This document shows, one piece after another, positions 6,479 through 13,752 of a stretch of DNA of 33,203 nt; positions within the stretch are counted from its first letter, which is position 1, and each line of letters starts with the position of its first letter. The notes beneath the pieces were generated by a model. It was not told the origin of the DNA. It saw nothing but the letters and a program-made list of their open reading frames with translations, and searched no databases. Source of the DNA: JARFPW01 sp035464655 (GTDB lineage Bacteria; Gemmatimonadota; Gemmatimonadetes; Palauibacterales; Palauibacteraceae); the NCBI GenBank assembly GCA_035464655.1, contig DATHRZ010000088.1, forward strand, positions 1 to 33,203, written 5' to 3'. The position numbers and the translations under genes were made by a program.

Positions 6479-8475
6479 GCCTGCTGCTGACCCTGCCGGG
6501 TGAGCCCGGACGCCTCGTCCTCGAACTGCGGCGAGGCCAGGTCGTGCCGGCCGAAGAACCGCAGGACGAGGAACAGTGCGGTACCGCCGAGCAGGTAGCT
6601 GAAAACGGGTGACATTCCGTACGCCGTCGGGATGTCGCCGAACACCACGGCGACGACGCCCACGAGCAGCGCGTACGGCAGTTGCGTGCGCACGTGATCG
6701 ACGTGGTCGCAGGCCGACGCCATCGAGCTCAGCACCGTGGTGTCGGAGATGGGCGAGCAGTGGTCGCCCCAGATCGACCCCGCCAGCACCGAGCTGATCG
6801 AGCCGAGCAGGATCGTGTAGTGATCGCCGCCGCCGAAGCCGGCGCCGCCGCCCATCGCCACGGCGAGCGGGATCACGAGCGGAATGAGGATCGCCATCGT
6901 CGCCCACGAGGTGCCGGTGGCGAACGCGATCGCGGCGGCCATCACGAACACGATGAACGGCAGGAGCTGCGGCGCGAGGTTGCCGGTCAGCAGGCCGGCC
7001 AGGTACTCGGCGGTGCCGAGAACCTCGGTCACTTCGCCGAGCGACCAGGCGAGGATGAGGATGATGAACGCGAGCAGCGTTGCCTTCATGCCGCCGATCG
7101 CGGCCTCGATCGCCCCGGTGGTCTTCAGTATGCGCTGCCCGACGGACAGCGTGAACGCGACGAGCAACCCGGCCAGCGATCCCCACAGCAGCGCCGCGTA
7201 GGGATCGGCCGCGCCGAACACGTCCGACAGGGAAGCCGACGCACCGGCCTCGGCCCGACCGTTCAGGTAGAGGCCGAGCAGCACTACGACCACGACGGTC
7301 AGCACGGGCACGGCCGCGTTGTACCAGCGCTCGGGGGCGCCCTCGACGGGCTGCATGTCGCGGGTTTCGGTGTCGACCAGCAGCGCCGCGCCTTCGCGGA
7401 ACAGGCCGTCGCCGCGGCTGGCCCGGTTCTCGGCCCGCCACATCGGCCCGAAATCGCGTTGCGTGACGATCACGAGAGCCACCATGATGAGCGCGAGTAT
7501 CGGGTAGAACAGGTACGGAATCGAGTGGAGGAACACGGCGAACGGGCTGGCCGCCAGCAGTCCGGCCGCGACGTCGGGCGTCGTTCCCGGCATCCCGGCG
7601 GCCGCCTGCAGGCCGTCGCCGATCAGTCCGATCTCGTAGCCCACCCACGTGGAGACGAAAACGATCGACGCGACGGGCGCCGCCGTCGAGTCGACGATGT
7701 AAGCGAGCTTCTCGCGCGACACCCGCATGCGGTCGGTGATCGGGCGCATCGTGTTGCCGACGATCAGCGTGTTCGCGTAATCGTCGAAGAAGATCGCGAG
7801 GCCTCCGAGGTAGGTCGCGAGCTGCGCGCGCCGCGGCGTCGTGGCCAGGGGCTGCAGCGCCTTCACGATGCCGAGCGTCCCGCCGTTGCGGCTCATCACG
7901 CCGACCATCCCGAGCAGGAGGGCCGAGAACACGATGATCGCCGCGTGGTCGGGGTCGGCGAGCGCGGGGACGATGAATCGGTCCACCGTGCGCATCGTGG
8001 CCGCGACCGGGTTCATCGCCGCCACGAGCAGGGCGCCCGCCCAGATACCGATGAACAGCGAGATCACGACCTCCTTGAAGATCAGCGCCAGGCCGATGGC
8101 GATGATCGGGGGCAGCAGGCTCGTCCAGCCGGGAAGTACGAGTCCGTCGATCGCGACGTCCGCCGTGGTCGCCTCCGCCTCCGGCCCGAGTGTCAGCGTG
8201 AGCGGCATGTCGCCCGGGCGAATCCTCAGTCCGTCGAGCGCTACGTCCGCGCCCGGAGGGAGCTCGCCGGCCGACAGCTCGCGATCGTCCCGCGTCAGCA
8301 GACGAAAGCTGGTGGCGGGCCGGTTCTCGTTCAGGTGGAGGACGAGGTCGTAGCCGACGCCCGTCAACGCGACCTTCGGCGCGTCGACCCGTACCGGGCT
8401 CTCCTGGGCGGCGAGGGAAGGGGGGACGGCCCACGCGAACAGGAGCAGCGCGCTTCCGATCAGCCTTGTCGTCAT
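6475..8475 (-). CDS. NhaC-family Na+/H+ antiporter with a secreted N-terminal domain
   Basis: A 666-residue membrane protein. Residues 1-25 form a signal peptide (Arg near the start, LLLFAW core, AxA end before QES). Residues about 26-110 form a beta-rich extracytoplasmic domain. A roughly 12-helix antiporter domain follows from about 120. The NhaC hallmark is present near the C-terminus: SSVLAGSIWGDHCSPISDTT followed by SSMASACDHVDHVRTQLPYA. IFFDDYANTLIVGNTMRP is another conserved membrane segment. The family exchanges Na+ for protons and helps with pH and salt homeostasis; the exact cation is not proven here. The ATG at 8475 is chosen because it begins the signal peptide. A longer reading to 8721 would translate the inverted-repeat element in the spacer. 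Confidence 0.88.
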   Translation of the reverse strand: MTTRLIGSALLLFAWAVPPSLAAQESPVRVDAPKVALTGVGYDLVLHLNENRPATSFRLLTRDDRELSAGELPPGADVALDGLRIRPGDMPLTLTLGPEAEATTADVAIDGLVLPGWTSLLPPIIAIGLALIFKEVVISLFIGIWAGALLVAAMNPVAATMRTVDRFIVPALADPDHAAIIVFSALLLGMVGVMSRNGGTLGIVKALQPLATTPRRAQLATYLGGLAIFFDDYANTLIVGNTMRPITDRMRVSREKLAYIVDSTAAPVASIVFVSTWVGYEIGLIGDGLQAAAGMPGTTPDVAAGLLAASPFAVFLHSIPYLFYPILALIMVALVIVTQRDFGPMWRAENRASRGDGLFREGAALLVDTETRDMQPVEGAPERWYNAAVPVLTVVVVVLLGLYLNGRAEAGASASLSDVFGAADPYAALLWGSLAGLLVAFTLSVGQRILKTTGAIEAAIGGMKATLLAFIILILAWSLGEVTEVLGTAEYLAGLLTGNLAPQLLPFIVFVMAAAIAFATGTSWATMAILIPLVIPLAVAMGGGAGFGGGDHYTILLGSISSVLAGSIWGDHCSPISDTTVLSSMASACDHVDHVRTQLPYALLVGVVAVVFGDIPTAYGMSPVFSYLLGGTALFLVLRFFGRHDLASPQFEDEASGLTRQGQQQA

Positions 8476-8527
8476 TCGATCGTCCGGTTGGGGTTGTGAA
8501 TACGGGCCGCGGAATCGGGGCGCCAGG

Positions 8528-8601
8528 CTAGTGTCCCGTCCCGGAGGTTCGTCGGCATTCGTGCCGCTGAATCCACTGCGGCTTCCGGGACGGGACACTA
8601 G
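8528..8601. mobile_element. MITE-like element with perfect 18-bp terminal inverted repeats
   Basis: CTAGTGTCCCGTCCCGGA (8528-8545) is the exact reverse complement of 8584-8601. The 38-base centre contains a second small hairpin, GCCGC (8562-8566) with GCGGC (8578-8582). Both outer ends read CTAG, so the unit can be viewed as a 68-base core flanked by TA dinucleotides (8529-8530 and 8599-8600). This matches the TA target duplication and CTAG preference known for IS630/Tc1-mariner-type transposons. There is no coding capacity. It sits between divergent genes, so it is not a terminator for either. Alternatives are a large operator or another palindromic repeat family. Only one copy occurs in this window. 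Confidence 0.55.
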
Positions 8602-8627
8602 GCGACGCGAGTCGCGTTCGGCAAGCG

Positions 8628-8653
8628 TCGGGGCCCTCGAACGGCCCCCGACG
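8628..8653. repeat. GC-rich hairpin upstream of the pyr promoter
   Basis: GTCGGGGCC and GGCCCCCGAC around a short CTCGAAC loop form a strong stem with one bulged C. It lies directly upstream of the pyr -35 element at 8659 and is not followed by a T-tract. It may be an operator-like structure or just sequence decay next to the inverted-repeat element. No function is assigned. Confidence 0.3.
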
Positions 8654-8658
8654 GCCCG

Positions 8659-8687
8659 TTGATCGCCGCGTGAACCGCCCGTATACT
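8659..8687 (+). promoter_or_regulatory. Sigma70-type promoter of the pyr operon
   Basis: TTGATC (8659-8664) and TATACT (8682-8687) are separated by 17 bases, a near-consensus housekeeping promoter. Transcription would start near 8694, leaving a leader of about 48 bases before the pyrR ATG. The leader contains the pyrR Shine-Dalgarno CAGGAG at 8725-8730. It is too short for the classic PyrR terminator/antiterminator leader of Bacillus. Confidence 0.7.
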
Positions 8688-8741
8688 CCGCCAGCCCGAC
8701 GCCCGAAGATTCGCCTCGCACCGCCAGGAGAAACCGCCCGG

Positions 8742-9305
8742 ATGATCGCCGACAAACAGCCTCGCGACCTGCTGGACGCGGCGGGCGTCGAGCAGGCGCT
8801 CGGCCGGCTGGCGGACGACATCATCGCGGCGGGCGCCACGGATGATCTGCTACTGGTGGGGATTCGGCGTCGCGGCGTCGAGCTCGCCGAGCGACTCGCC
8901 GAACTCGTGGCCGAGCGCACGGGCGATCCGGTGGACCGCGGCAGCCTCGACATCACGTTGTACCGCGACGACTTCGCGCAGATCGGCTCGCGCCCGCTGA
9001 TCGGCACGACGAAGATTCCGGGCGACATCACCGGCCGCCGGGTCGTGATCGTCGACGACGTGCTGTACACGGGTCGCACCATCCGCGCCGCGCTCAACGA
9101 GATCGCGGACTTCGGGCGGCCCGCCCGGATCGAGCTCTGCGTGCTGGTAGACCGCGGCGGCCGCGAGCTTCCGATTCAGGCCGATTTTGTCGGCATCGGG
9201 AGCGACGTGCCGCCCGGCAGCCACGTCGAGGTGCGGGTGCCGTCGGAGGACGACGAACTCGGCGTGCGGATCCGCGCCGGTGCGGAGCAGGCAGGGGCCG
9301 GATGA
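8742..9305 (+). CDS. pyrR: PyrR, bifunctional pyr operon regulator / uracil phosphoribosyltransferase
   Basis: A 187-residue type I phosphoribosyltransferase. In other bacteria PyrR binds pyr mRNA when UMP is high and lowers pyr expression; many members also make UMP from uracil and PRPP. The PRPP-binding loop VVIVDDVLYTGRT lies at about residues 101-113. LVGIRRRGVELAERL and the DITLYRDDF segment near residue 70 are PyrR-typical. The ATG at 8742 is preceded by CAGGAG (8725-8730) and gives the normal family length. An upstream GTG at 8670 precedes the promoter -10 and is rejected. The stop overlaps the pyrB start in an ATGA arrangement at 9302-9305. Its place at the head of the operon supports the regulatory role. 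Confidence 0.95.
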   Translation: MIADKQPRDLLDAAGVEQALGRLADDIIAAGATDDLLLVGIRRRGVELAERLAELVAERTGDPVDRGSLDITLYRDDFAQIGSRPLIGTTKIPGDITGRRVVIVDDVLYTGRTIRAALNEIADFGRPARIELCVLVDRGGRELPIQADFVGIGSDVPPGSHVEVRVPSEDDELGVRIRAGAEQAGAG

Positions 9306-10303
9306 CGGCGGACCAGACAACGGCGTCCGATGAGGCTGGGCCGGCCGCGCCGCTCGGCAAGGACCTGGTCGGCCTCGAGGGTTTGTCCGGCGACACGATC
9401 CGGATGATTCTCGACACGGCCGAGCCGTTCAAGGAAATCAGCGAGCGACCGATCAAGAAGGTCCCTGTCCTGCGCGGCAAGACGATCGTCAACCTGTTCT
9501 TCGAGCCCTCGACCCGCACCCGGATCTCGTTCGAGTTCGCCGAGAAGCGGCTGGGGGCCGACACGGTGAACATCAGTTCGGTCGGCTCCTCGGTCAGCAA
9601 GGGCGAGTCGCTGGTCGATACGGCGCGTAACCTCGAGGCGATGCGCATCGACATGGTCGTGATTCGCCACGGGTCTTCGGGCGCCGCGCGCTTCCTGGCC
9701 GACCGGATCCCGTCGAACGTGATCAACGCCGGCGACGGTCGGCACGAGCATCCGACCCAGGCGTTGCTCGACATGCTGACGATGCGCGATCGCCTGGGGA
9801 AGGTCGAGGGCCTTCGCGTGTGCATCGTCGGCGACATCGTCCACTCACGCGTCGCGCGTTCGAACATCTTCGGCCTGCGCGCTCTAGGTGCCGAGGTCGG
9901 CGTGTGCGGTCCGCGCAGCCTGGTTCCGGTCGGCATCGAAGACCTCGGCGTCTCGGTGTTCGGACACGTCGAGGAGGCGATCGAATGGGCCGACGTGCTC
10001 AACGTGCTCCGGCTGCAGCTCGAGCGAATGAACGCCGGCTTCATCCCGTCGCTGCGGGAGTACAACCGGGTGTTCGGGGTTACGCGGGCCCGCCTCGAGC
10101 GGGCCCCGCGCGAGGTCGTCGTCCTCCATCCGGGCCCGATGAACCGCGGTGTCGAGATCGACTCCGACGTGGCCGACGGGCCGCAGTCGGTCATCCTGCC
10201 GCAGGTCACGAACGGCGTCGCCGTGCGGATGGCGGTCCTCTATCTGCTGGCCGGCGGACGGCCCGAGCTGGCCGAAGACGCGAAACGCGGGAGCGGCGGA
10301 TGA
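9302..10303 (+). CDS. pyrB: Aspartate carbamoyltransferase catalytic subunit
   Basis: A 333-residue enzyme that joins carbamoyl phosphate and aspartate to N-carbamoyl-aspartate, the second step of UMP synthesis. The carbamoyl-phosphate loop is FEPSTRTRISFEFAEKRLGA (about 66-85). The second-domain HPTQALLD (about 149) and the C-terminal HPGPMNRGVEI (about 276) are intact, and the KGES loop is seen as SKGESLVDTARNL. Slightly longer than the E. coli subunit (311), because of an N-terminal extension of about 15 residues. No pyrI regulatory subunit gene follows; allosteric control is therefore absent or different, and operon-level control by PyrR is likely. ATGA overlaps occur at both ends (9302 with pyrR, 10300 with pyrC). 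Confidence 0.97.
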   Translation: MTADQTTASDEAGPAAPLGKDLVGLEGLSGDTIRMILDTAEPFKEISERPIKKVPVLRGKTIVNLFFEPSTRTRISFEFAEKRLGADTVNISSVGSSVSKGESLVDTARNLEAMRIDMVVIRHGSSGAARFLADRIPSNVINAGDGRHEHPTQALLDMLTMRDRLGKVEGLRVCIVGDIVHSRVARSNIFGLRALGAEVGVCGPRSLVPVGIEDLGVSVFGHVEEAIEWADVLNVLRLQLERMNAGFIPSLREYNRVFGVTRARLERAPREVVVLHPGPMNRGVEIDSDVADGPQSVILPQVTNGVAVRMAVLYLLAGGRPELAEDAKRGSGG

Positions 10304-11610
10304 GTGGGCGCATCCCGGGCGACAGGCTGTGGATCCACGGCGGCCGCGTGGTCGATCCATCGCAGGGCCTCGACGGCCCGGCACAGGTGATCGTCGAGGC
10401 CGGCCGGATCGCGGCCGTCGGCCCGGAGCTCGAACGGCCCGAAGACGCGCGTCCGATCGACGCCTCCGGGCTGGTGGTCGCCCCGGGATTCATCGACCTG
10501 CACGTGCACTTCAGGGAGCCGGGCGGCGAGCACAAGGAAACGATCGCCTCGGGAGCGCGCGCCGCCGTCGCGGGTGGCTTCACCACCGTGTGGACGATGC
10601 CGAACACGGACCCGCCGATCGACGACCCGGCCGCCGTCGGCTTCGTGAAGGCGGCGGGCGAGGCGGCCCGGGGCGCCCGGGTGATGCCGATCGGCGCCGC
10701 CTCGATCGGCATGGAGGGCGAGCAGATGACCGAGATCGGCGGACTCGTCGCCGCCGGGGCCGTCGCCGTGTCCGACGACGGCGCGCCCGTCGGACACGCG
10801 GGGCTCATGCGTCGCCTGCTCGAGTATACGCAGTCGTTCGGCATCCCGGTCATCCAGCACTCCGAGGTCGTCGAGCTGGCGGAGGGCGGCGTGATGAACG
10901 AGGGGTCGATCGCGACGGCCCTCGGCCTGCGCGGCATTCCGAATGCCGCCGAGGCGGCGATGATCGCCCGCGACGCGCTGCTATCGGAACTCACGGGCGG
11001 GCACTTGCACGTGTGTCACGTGTCGGCCCGCGAGTCGGTCGAGCAGCTGCGGCTGGCGCGCGACAAGGGCCTGCGCGTGACGTCGGAAGTCACGCCACAC
11101 CACCTGATTCTGACGGACGAGCTGGTTCGGGGCTACAATACGGAGGCGAAGGTGAACCCTCCGCTGCGAACGGAGCGTGACGTCGAGGCTGTACGCCAGG
11201 CGCTGGTCGACGGTGTGATCGACGTCATCGCCACGGACCACGCACCGCATCATTATGAAGAGAAGGAACGGGAGTTCGACGATGCGCCGTTCGGCATCAA
11301 CGGGCTCGAGACGGCGTTCGGGTTGTGCATGAAGGCGCTCGTGGAGCCCGGGCACATGTCGCTCGGCCAGTTGATCGACCGCATGGCCTGCGCGCCGGCC
11401 CGGATCATGGGTCTCGACGGCGGGACGCTGCGGCCCGGGGCACCGGCCGACGTCGTGCTCCTGGATCCGAATGAAATCTGGACGGTGGAGCCGCAAGGTT
11501 TCGTCTCCCTGAGTCACAATACGCCCGTCGCCGGCTGGAAGCTGCCGGGACGGATCCGCCGGACCCTGGTCGGCGGAGAGACGCGCCACGAAGTGGAAGA
11601 GGATCGATGA
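10300..11610 (+). CDS. pyrC: Dihydroorotase, type I
   Basis: A 436-residue amidohydrolase that cyclises carbamoyl-aspartate to dihydroorotate, the third UMP step. The zinc ligands appear as DLHVHFREPG (residues 66-75), the HVCHVS strand (about 237-242) and ATDHAPHH (about 311-318). The SDDG segment, NTEAKVNPPLR and the C-terminal PGAPADVVLLDP are also typical of the class I (PyrC/AllB-like) enzymes that associate with PyrB in some bacteria. The ATG at 10300 overlaps the pyrB TGA. Its TGA overlaps the start of the coiled-coil gene at 11607. Downstream pyrimidine genes (pyrD, pyrE, pyrF, carA, carB) are not in the window. Confidence 0.96.
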   Translation: MSGRIPGDRLWIHGGRVVDPSQGLDGPAQVIVEAGRIAAVGPELERPEDARPIDASGLVVAPGFIDLHVHFREPGGEHKETIASGARAAVAGGFTTVWTMPNTDPPIDDPAAVGFVKAAGEAARGARVMPIGAASIGMEGEQMTEIGGLVAAGAVAVSDDGAPVGHAGLMRRLLEYTQSFGIPVIQHSEVVELAEGGVMNEGSIATALGLRGIPNAAEAAMIARDALLSELTGGHLHVCHVSARESVEQLRLARDKGLRVTSEVTPHHLILTDELVRGYNTEAKVNPPLRTERDVEAVRQALVDGVIDVIATDHAPHHYEEKEREFDDAPFGINGLETAFGLCMKALVEPGHMSLGQLIDRMACAPARIMGLDGGTLRPGAPADVVLLDPNEIWTVEPQGFVSLSHNTPVAGWKLPGRIRRTLVGGETRHEVEEDR

Positions 11611-12473
11611 ACGCAGAGAAACTGACCAGTGTCGTCCCCGAGGCCGTGCGCCAGCTTCTCGAGCAGCGCAGCACGTACCGGGAATGGTTGTCGCGCCTCG
11701 ACGAGGTGGGGGGAAAGTACCGCACCGAGGTCGCCGAGCGCGTTCGGGTCGACTACGAGGCCCGGCTCGACGGGGTAGGCGAGAAGTTGGCCGAGCACCG
11801 CCACGACCTTGCCGCCTCGCTCGAGCGACGGCGCGCCCGGCTCGACGAGCTGACGGAGGCATTCGAGCGCCACTCCGCGGAGCTCGAGGAGGCGGAGCTC
11901 CGCTTCCAGGTGGGCGAGTTCGACGACGCGACCTGGGAGGAAACGCGCGAGAAGCTGGCCGAGAGCGTCGAAGGCATCGAAGGCGAACTCGACGAGGCGC
12001 GTTCCGCCGTCGGCGAGCTCGAACGGGTGCTCGGCGAGTTGGGCGGTGGGAACGGGTCGGGAGGCTCGGCGGCCCCGGACCGTACCCGGGCGATGGCGCC
12101 GGCAGCGGCGGCGGAAGCCTCGGACACGTCCGGTGCGGGCGAAGGGGTCGCCGCGGATGCTGCCCCGGACGCCGGGGTGTCGGCACGGGTCGAGGCCCGC
12201 GACGAAGCCGCGGAGGCCGACGAATCCACTGGCGCCGACGAAGTCGTCGTAGCCGCGGAGGTCGCGGAGGTCGCGGAGGCGGAAGCGGATGTCACGGCCG
12301 ACGCGGAAGTGGCCGCCCAGGTCGGGTCGGCCACCGAGCGCACGTCCGACGCCCCGGATGGAGGGTCGGAGGACTACCTGGACGAGCTGGAGTTTCTCGA
12401 GTCGCTCAGCCTCGACGATCCGGACTCGTTCGACGCCGTGTCACGGATGCTCGAGGACGAGGAGGATCGCTGA
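11607..12473 (+). CDS. Coiled-coil acidic protein of unknown function, coupled to pyrC
   Basis: A 288-residue protein that I do not recognise. Residues 1-145 are charged and helical with heptad-like spacing and look like a long coiled coil. Residues about 146-245 are low-complexity Ala/Glu/Asp/Gly sequence, probably disordered. The last 40 residues form a distinct acidic segment, DYLDELEFLESLSLDDPDSF, resembling a short binding motif. There is no signal peptide or membrane helix, so it is probably cytoplasmic. The ATG at 11607 overlaps the pyrC stop (ATGA), making it the last cistron of the pyr operon. The low-complexity part contains a 9-base tandem repeat at 12255-12281. A scaffold role for pyrimidine enzymes is possible but is pure inference. 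Confidence 0.85.
   Translation: MNAEKLTSVVPEAVRQLLEQRSTYREWLSRLDEVGGKYRTEVAERVRVDYEARLDGVGEKLAEHRHDLAASLERRRARLDELTEAFERHSAELEEAELRFQVGEFDDATWEETREKLAESVEGIEGELDEARSAVGELERVLGELGGGNGSGGSAAPDRTRAMAPAAAAEASDTSGAGEGVAADAAPDAGVSARVEARDEAAEADESTGADEVVVAAEVAEVAEAEADVTADAEVAAQVGSATERTSDAPDGGSEDYLDELEFLESLSLDDPDSFDAVSRMLEDEEDR
12255..12281 (+). repeat. Short tandem repeat GCGGAGGTC inside the coiled-coil gene
   Basis: Units at 12255-12263 and 12264-12272 are identical; a third, at 12273-12281, differs at its end. They encode AEVAEVAEA in the disordered region. The repeat preserves the reading frame and could vary in copy number without disrupting the protein. Confidence 0.6.
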
Positions 12474-12488
12474 AGGGAGCGAACGGCG

Positions 12489-12513
12489 GTCGGCGCCGGG
12501 AATCGGCGCCGAC
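12489..12513. terminator. Hairpin terminator between the convergent pyr operon and rpsT
   Basis: GTCGGCGCCG (12489-12498) and CGGCGCCGAC (12504-12513) form a perfect 10-bp stem with a 5-base loop. It lies 16 bp after the stop of the coiled-coil gene and 1 bp beyond the rpsT stop. Neither flank has a strong T-run, so it may act as a bidirectional, weakly intrinsic or Rho-assisted terminator. Its position between two converging stops supports the call. Confidence 0.6.
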
Positions 12514-12514
12514 T

Positions 12515-12772
12515 TCAGCTTTCGAGGGAGCTGACGTAGCGGGTGAGGCGCGACTTGCGACGGGCCACGGCGTTCGTCGGGAGGATGCCCCGGCGCGCGG
12601 CGCGGTCGAGCATCGACGTGGCCTGACGCAACATCTCGTCGGCTTCGTCGTGCGATTCCGTCTGGAGGAGCCGCTTCGTCACGGTGCGGATCGACGACTT
12701 GACGTCCTTGTTGTGCTCCCGACGCTTACGGGACTGTTTGAGGCGCTTCTTGGCGCTCTTGATGTTCGGCAC
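12515..12772 (-). CDS. rpsT: 30S ribosomal protein S20
   Basis: An 85-residue basic, all-helical protein of the small ribosomal subunit that binds 16S rRNA. It begins with the S20 signature PNIKSAKKRLKQSRKRREHN and continues with SSIRTVTKRLL and the C-terminal NAVARRKSRLTRYV, all family-typical. The start is a GTG at 12772, preceded by AAGGA at eight bases' distance; an upstream ATG at 12844 would lie in the -35 box. GTG (rather than UUG) starts are in line with the weak start codons known for rpsT in other bacteria. It is a single-gene unit with its own promoter (12816-12844), transcribed opposite to the pyr operon and divergent from scpA. Confidence 0.97.
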   Translation of the reverse strand: MPNIKSAKKRLKQSRKRREHNKDVKSSIRTVTKRLLQTESHDEADEMLRQATSMLDRAARRGILPTNAVARRKSRLTRYVSSLES

Positions 12773-12815
12773 TCGTTCTATCCTTCGATCTTCAGGGTTC
12801 GCACGGAGAATCCGA

Positions 12816-12844
12816 AGTTTACCCGGTTTCACGCGCCGAATCAA
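12816..12844 (-). promoter_or_regulatory. Sigma70-type promoter of rpsT
   Basis: On the minus strand TTGATT (12844-12839) and TAAACT (12821-12816) are separated by exactly 17 bases. Transcription would begin near 12809, giving a 5' UTR of about 37 bases with the AAGGA ribosome-binding site. This is one of the two best-matching promoters in the window, as expected for a ribosomal protein gene. Confidence 0.72.
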
Positions 12845-12888
12845 CCCCGGCCGCTGTGTCCGGTCGTGGCGACGCCCGGACCGGGCTC

Positions 12889-13752
12889 ATGATTCTGGCC
12901 ACCCCGACCGAGCGCACGGCGAACACGCCGCGGGGAAAATCGCCCCTCGAAGGCGTAGAGCCGTTCCTCGTCGAACTCGACCGGTTCCAGGGTCCGCTCG
13001 ATCTGCTGCTGCATCTGATCCGGGCGCAGGACATCGACATCTTCGACATTCCGATCGCACACATCACCCGCCAGTTTCAGACGGCGATCGCCGAGGGTCT
13101 CGACGACATGCCGCTCGAGCGGGCCGGCGAGTTTCTCGAGATGGCCGCGTCGCTCGTGCGGATCAAGGCCCAGCTTCTGCTGCCGCGTCCCGAGAAGCTC
13201 GACTGGGAGGAAGATCCCCGGGCCGAGCTCGTGCGCCGGCTGCTCGAGTACGAACACTTCCAGGACGTCGTGCACGTGCTCGAGCGCGCCGAAGCGCAGC
13301 GCGGTCGCCATTTCGGCAAGGGGTACGTTCCCGACCGGCCCGCCCCCGAGGGTATGCGCCCCGAGCTCGCCGTCGACCTGGCCGACTTCCTCGAGGCCGC
13401 CTCGCGCATCCCCGAGCCGCCGCCCCCGGTGCGTGTGCGCGCGCCGACGAAGAGCGTGACGGTGGCCGAGAAGGTGTCGCTCGTGCGACGGCTGTTCGAG
13501 AAGGCTAAGCGCATCGCGTTCGAGCGGCTGTTCGAGCCGTGGGGAACGCGGGCTCATGCGACGGCGGCCTTCCTCGCGGCCCTCGAGCTGGCGAGGCAGC
13601 AGGTGCTGCGCATCGAGCAGTCGAAGCCGTTCGCGCCGATCTGGCTGTTCGCCGGCGGATGGATCGCCGCCACCCGCGGATCCGGCGAGGGCCCCGACCA
13701 CGGTGCCGACGGTTCCGGCGACGCGAACCGGGCCGGGGACATCGAGCCATGA
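12889..13752 (+). CDS. scpA: Segregation and condensation protein A
   Basis: A 287-residue kleisin of the SMC-ScpA-ScpB condensin, which bridges the SMC heads and organises and separates chromosomes. The N-terminal domain carries the ScpA hallmark FQGPLDLLLHLIRAQDIDIF with IPIAHITRQF after it, then EFLEMAASLVRIKAQLLLPR, which contacts the SMC neck. The middle region is variable, and the C-terminal part is a winged-helix-like segment (RIAFERLF, TAAFLAALELARQQVL). About 30 residues beyond that are low-complexity. The ATG at 12889 is preferred; a GTG at 12856 in the same frame would add 11 residues. Neither has a good ribosome-binding site. The stop overlaps the scpB start (ATGA at 13749). Confidence 0.94.
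   Translation: MILATPTERTANTPRGKSPLEGVEPFLVELDRFQGPLDLLLHLIRAQDIDIFDIPIAHITRQFQTAIAEGLDDMPLERAGEFLEMAASLVRIKAQLLLPRPEKLDWEEDPRAELVRRLLEYEHFQDVVHVLERAEAQRGRHFGKGYVPDRPAPEGMRPELAVDLADFLEAASRIPEPPPPVRVRAPTKSVTVAEKVSLVRRLFEKAKRIAFERLFEPWGTRAHATAAFLAALELARQQVLRIEQSKPFAPIWLFAGGWIAATRGSGEGPDHGADGSGDANRAGDIEP

Noticed and set aside
8476..8721. 82-residue N-terminal extension of the NhaC protein
   Set aside because: It would precede a good signal peptide and run through the inverted-repeat element.
8670..8741. 24-residue N-terminal extension of PyrR from GTG 8670
   Set aside because: The GTG lies upstream of the -10 element and would not be in the mRNA; the ATG at 8742 has a ribosome-binding site.
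12489..12513. The rpsT/pyr hairpin as a riboswitch or attenuator
   Set aside because: It lies between two converging stop codons, so termination is the simpler explanation.
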